A DNA stretch of 64,000 nt. Source: Halichoerus grypus (taxonomy: Eukaryota; Chordata; Mammalia; Carnivora; Phocidae). The first letter of the stretch is position 1. Each line of letters opens with the position of its first letter. The stretch is from assembly GCF_964656455.1 (NCBI RefSeq), contig NC_135715.1:75591414-75655413 (forward strand), read 5' to 3'. Of this stretch, positions 61,920 to 64,000 are shown one piece after another. The position numbers and the translations under genes were made by a program. Below the pieces are notes generated by a model that saw only the letters and a program-made list of their open reading frames with translations, did no database searches and was not told the origin of the DNA.

Positions 61920-62045
61920 AAACTTACTCCCATTTTACAGACGGGAAAACTGAGGTTGGAAGAGGATAAACACCTGGCGCCAAGGTCATTTAGCTAGAAA
62001 GTCAGTAAAGCTAGGGTATTTGCCCAGGTATTTTTACTCCACATT
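61920..62045 (-). repeat. MIR fragment, antisense
   Basis: CTCCCATTTTACAGACGGGA and AAACTGAGGTTGGAAGAGGA match the complement of the MIR core. Confidence 0.75.
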
Positions 62046-62707
62046 CCTTAGGCTTCCACCGCAGGCCTCCTGCCCTACCTCACTTACCCACTGGAAGACT
62101 AAGTCAGCTGACCCCACCTAGCCCCTAGAACCATCTTGTTTCTGTGATGATTAGTAAACATTAATCCACACTGTGGAAATCTTTCTCATGGTGCAGCTCA
62201 ACCAGAGATAGTTTTCTAAGTGTTTATGAAAGCAACTCAGACCATTCAGTAGATGAAAATCTCCAGACAGCTTTAGGCCACTACCTCTTGTGGAGGTTTA
62301 GCATTTTTTCAATGGAATCCCTTTCTCATTAGACTCCTGTAAATTGTGAGTTTGTGCGTTATCTCCACTGGCTTATTCCCCCCCCTTACTGATTTTCATA
62401 GCAACAGCCAGATCAGATGGTAAAGACTTCTCCCTGGAAAATGGTGTTCAGTGGGTGTTTGAGGGAAAAAGTGTCATTTTCAGGGCTTTGTTGTGGAGAG
62501 GAGGCCCAGGTACCTTTCTTTTCTTGGAGTTTCCCTCCTTTTGGCTCCGTAGCCACGGCTGAAAAATGATAGGATGAATGCCACCGGTCCAGGTTGTGCC
62601 AGATCAGTGTTGGCTAAGGCAAGAGCAGTAGAACAGCTCAGCTGTTGGGGGGTAGCTGCTGGGCCTGGTAGTCCAGCAGCCGCTCCAAGGCTTCCGGTGG
62701 TTTAGTG

Positions 62708-62756
62708 GGGTTTTTTTGGTTTTGGTTTTGGTTTTGGTTTTTGGTATTGGTTTTTG
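62708..62756. repeat. (GGTTTT)n simple repeat
   Basis: Four consecutive GGTTTT units and further imperfect ones lie in a T-rich stretch. Confidence 0.88.
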
Positions 62757-63600
62757 TAGTCTAATAAGAAAGACTCATGCGTGTACAAAGTTTATATTTG
62801 CTTCCTCAAGACTTTCTCCCTCCACCCCTCTCCCCCAAGTACACACACCAGGAAAGTGCCCTAGACTGGGTGACCTCATGTTCTCTGCCTGCAAGCACTC
62901 TGACCACAGCATAGGAGGCCGAAGTACCAGACGGTATCCAGGTTCTTACACAGCTCACGCACACTTCTCAGACAAGGTGGCCTTTCTCCAGGGCCCCACT
63001 CAAACCACCCCCCCCCCACCAGCATTGGGCAACAGACCCACCTCCAGCATCGCACTCCAGAGGAATGCCCTGCTGTGTGGCATCGCCTCCCACTGGGGAC
63101 GGACACACACTCGGGTGCACACGCACACCTGCAGTTGGCTCCCCGCTGCCCACTTGCCTGCACTCCCCTCGTCTGGACCACCTGCATTGCCGTGGCCAGG
63201 TGCTGCCTCTCTTCCATGATGAATCAGTCAACAAGCTAGGGGTCTGCCAGGCATTGCCAAGGGTCTGGAGAGCTTCCGTCTGCTTCTAGACTTTGTGGTC
63301 AGCCCCAGGGACATTCCTCCCCTGCATCCATTCGTCCTTGAGGCAGCTCACTTGTATGTACCCCTCTCAGATACAGGCTCTGATCTTCCCTGAATGAGAC
63401 TGAGGAGACGGAGGGTTGGTTGGAGAGACTGGTACCGAGGTGCCGCACCAGGGAATGGCGAGGAGAACTGAAATTCAAGGATGTTGTTTGTGCAGGTCGA
63501 GCTGACAGCAGAGCAATGGAGGATGAAGTCAATGATGACTTGGAAAATCCCAAGTTACTGGTAGAATTAACAAGAAAGCAAAGTCAAAGAAGATAGTGTG

Positions 63601-63763
63601 GGGACACCTGGGTGGCTCAGTCAGTTAAGCCTCTGCCTTCGGCTTGGGTCATGATCACAGGGTCCTGGGATCAAATCCCGCCATCAGGCTCCTTGCTCAG
63701 TGGGGAGTGTGCTTCTCCCTCTGCCTGCCACTCCCCCTGCTTGTGCTCTCTCTCTCTGACGAA

Positions 63764-63802
<39 letters not shown>

Positions 63803-63840
63803 AATCTTAATAAAAAAATATTTGTAAAACAAACAAAAAA
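63601..63840 (+). repeat. Can-SINE, sense, with expanded (AAAT)n tail
   Basis: It starts GGGGACACCTGGGTGGCTCA. Its tail contains about eleven AAAT/TAAA units (63,761-63,805), a likely length-polymorphic microsatellite. Confidence 0.94.
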
Positions 63841-64000
63841 AGAGGCCAGTGTGCTGGGAAGGAGGAAGGCTGGTTTGAGATCGCAGTGGGAGAGTGCTCT
63901 CTGCTCTTGCCTTTTGCAAGGACTTGCAAATCTGGATTTCTAGTAACTACCCTCAGGAGACAGGTCTTCTTTCTCAACTAAACAACTTTTTTTTTTAATG

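Larger units (their letters stand above)
30552..64000 (+). other. SPATA13: SPATA13 intron, at least 33.4 kb, running off the window
   Basis: It begins GTGAGT. I looked for the next exon (acidic linker plus SH3 domain) and did not find it. The intron holds the listed repeats, a CpG-dense patch near 42 kb and a repeat-poor block at 52-55 kb. In the remaining unlisted stretches, including 36,200-38,870, 42,300-44,200, 46,210-48,530 and 62,060-63,600, I see only unique intronic sequence. Confidence 0.8.

Noticed and set aside
62716..63219. 167-codon frame beginning in the GGTTTT repeat
   Set aside because: The N-terminus is a simple repeat and the remainder is Pro/His-rich with an opposing antisense frame. 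There is no family resemblance.
1..64000. CRISPR array, operon, phage or other prokaryotic system
   Set aside because: Splice sites, SINEs and LINEs show vertebrate nuclear DNA. The recurrent similar units are dispersed SINEs, not regularly spaced repeats.

Overview
The window is mammalian nuclear DNA, almost certainly from a caniform carnivore of the arctoid group (bear, seal or mustelid type). The main evidence is about 31 copies of the carnivore tRNA-Lys-derived SINE (Can-SINE/SINEC), many with clear target-site duplications. Their consensus starts GGCGCCTGGGTGGCTCAG and ends in AAATAAAATCTT plus an A-tail. The dog-specific SINEC_Cf variant was not seen, which argues against a canid. The window also holds carnivore-type L1 3' ends and older mammalian MIR, L2, MER5, MLT1 and Tigger fossils.

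The only protein-coding gene I can support is SPATA13 (ASEF2), a Rho-family guanine-nucleotide exchange factor, on the + strand. Three consecutive coding exons are visible: a 1.7 kb exon at 2789-4507, a 366 bp exon at 28323-28688 and a 145 bp exon at 30407-30551. Their phases join exactly (0, 0, then 1). Spliced together they give about 742 codons of the N-terminal half of the long isoform, ending in the APC-binding region just before the SH3 domain. The SH3, DH and PH exons were not found and should lie beyond position 64000.

Layout: 1-2788 is upstream intron; 2789-4507 is the large exon; 4508-28322 is a repeat-rich intron; 28323-28688 is an exon; 28689-30406 is a short, repeat-poor intron; 30407-30551 is an exon; 30552-64000 is one intron of at least 33 kb. 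That last intron has many SINEs, two MLT1 LTR fragments (one of the pair lies in the previous intron), a carnivore L1, a Tigger-like transposon, a CpG-dense patch near 42 kb and a repeat-poor block at about 52.1-54.8 kb. Nearly all other open frames are chance frames or SINE bodies.

I found no previously undescribed system. The points most worth a second look are the start codons of both SPATA13 isoforms (GTG/split ATG at 2792, and ACG where I recall the human short isoform having ATG), the CpG-rich intronic patch, and inverted SINE pairs that could fold in the pre-mRNA.
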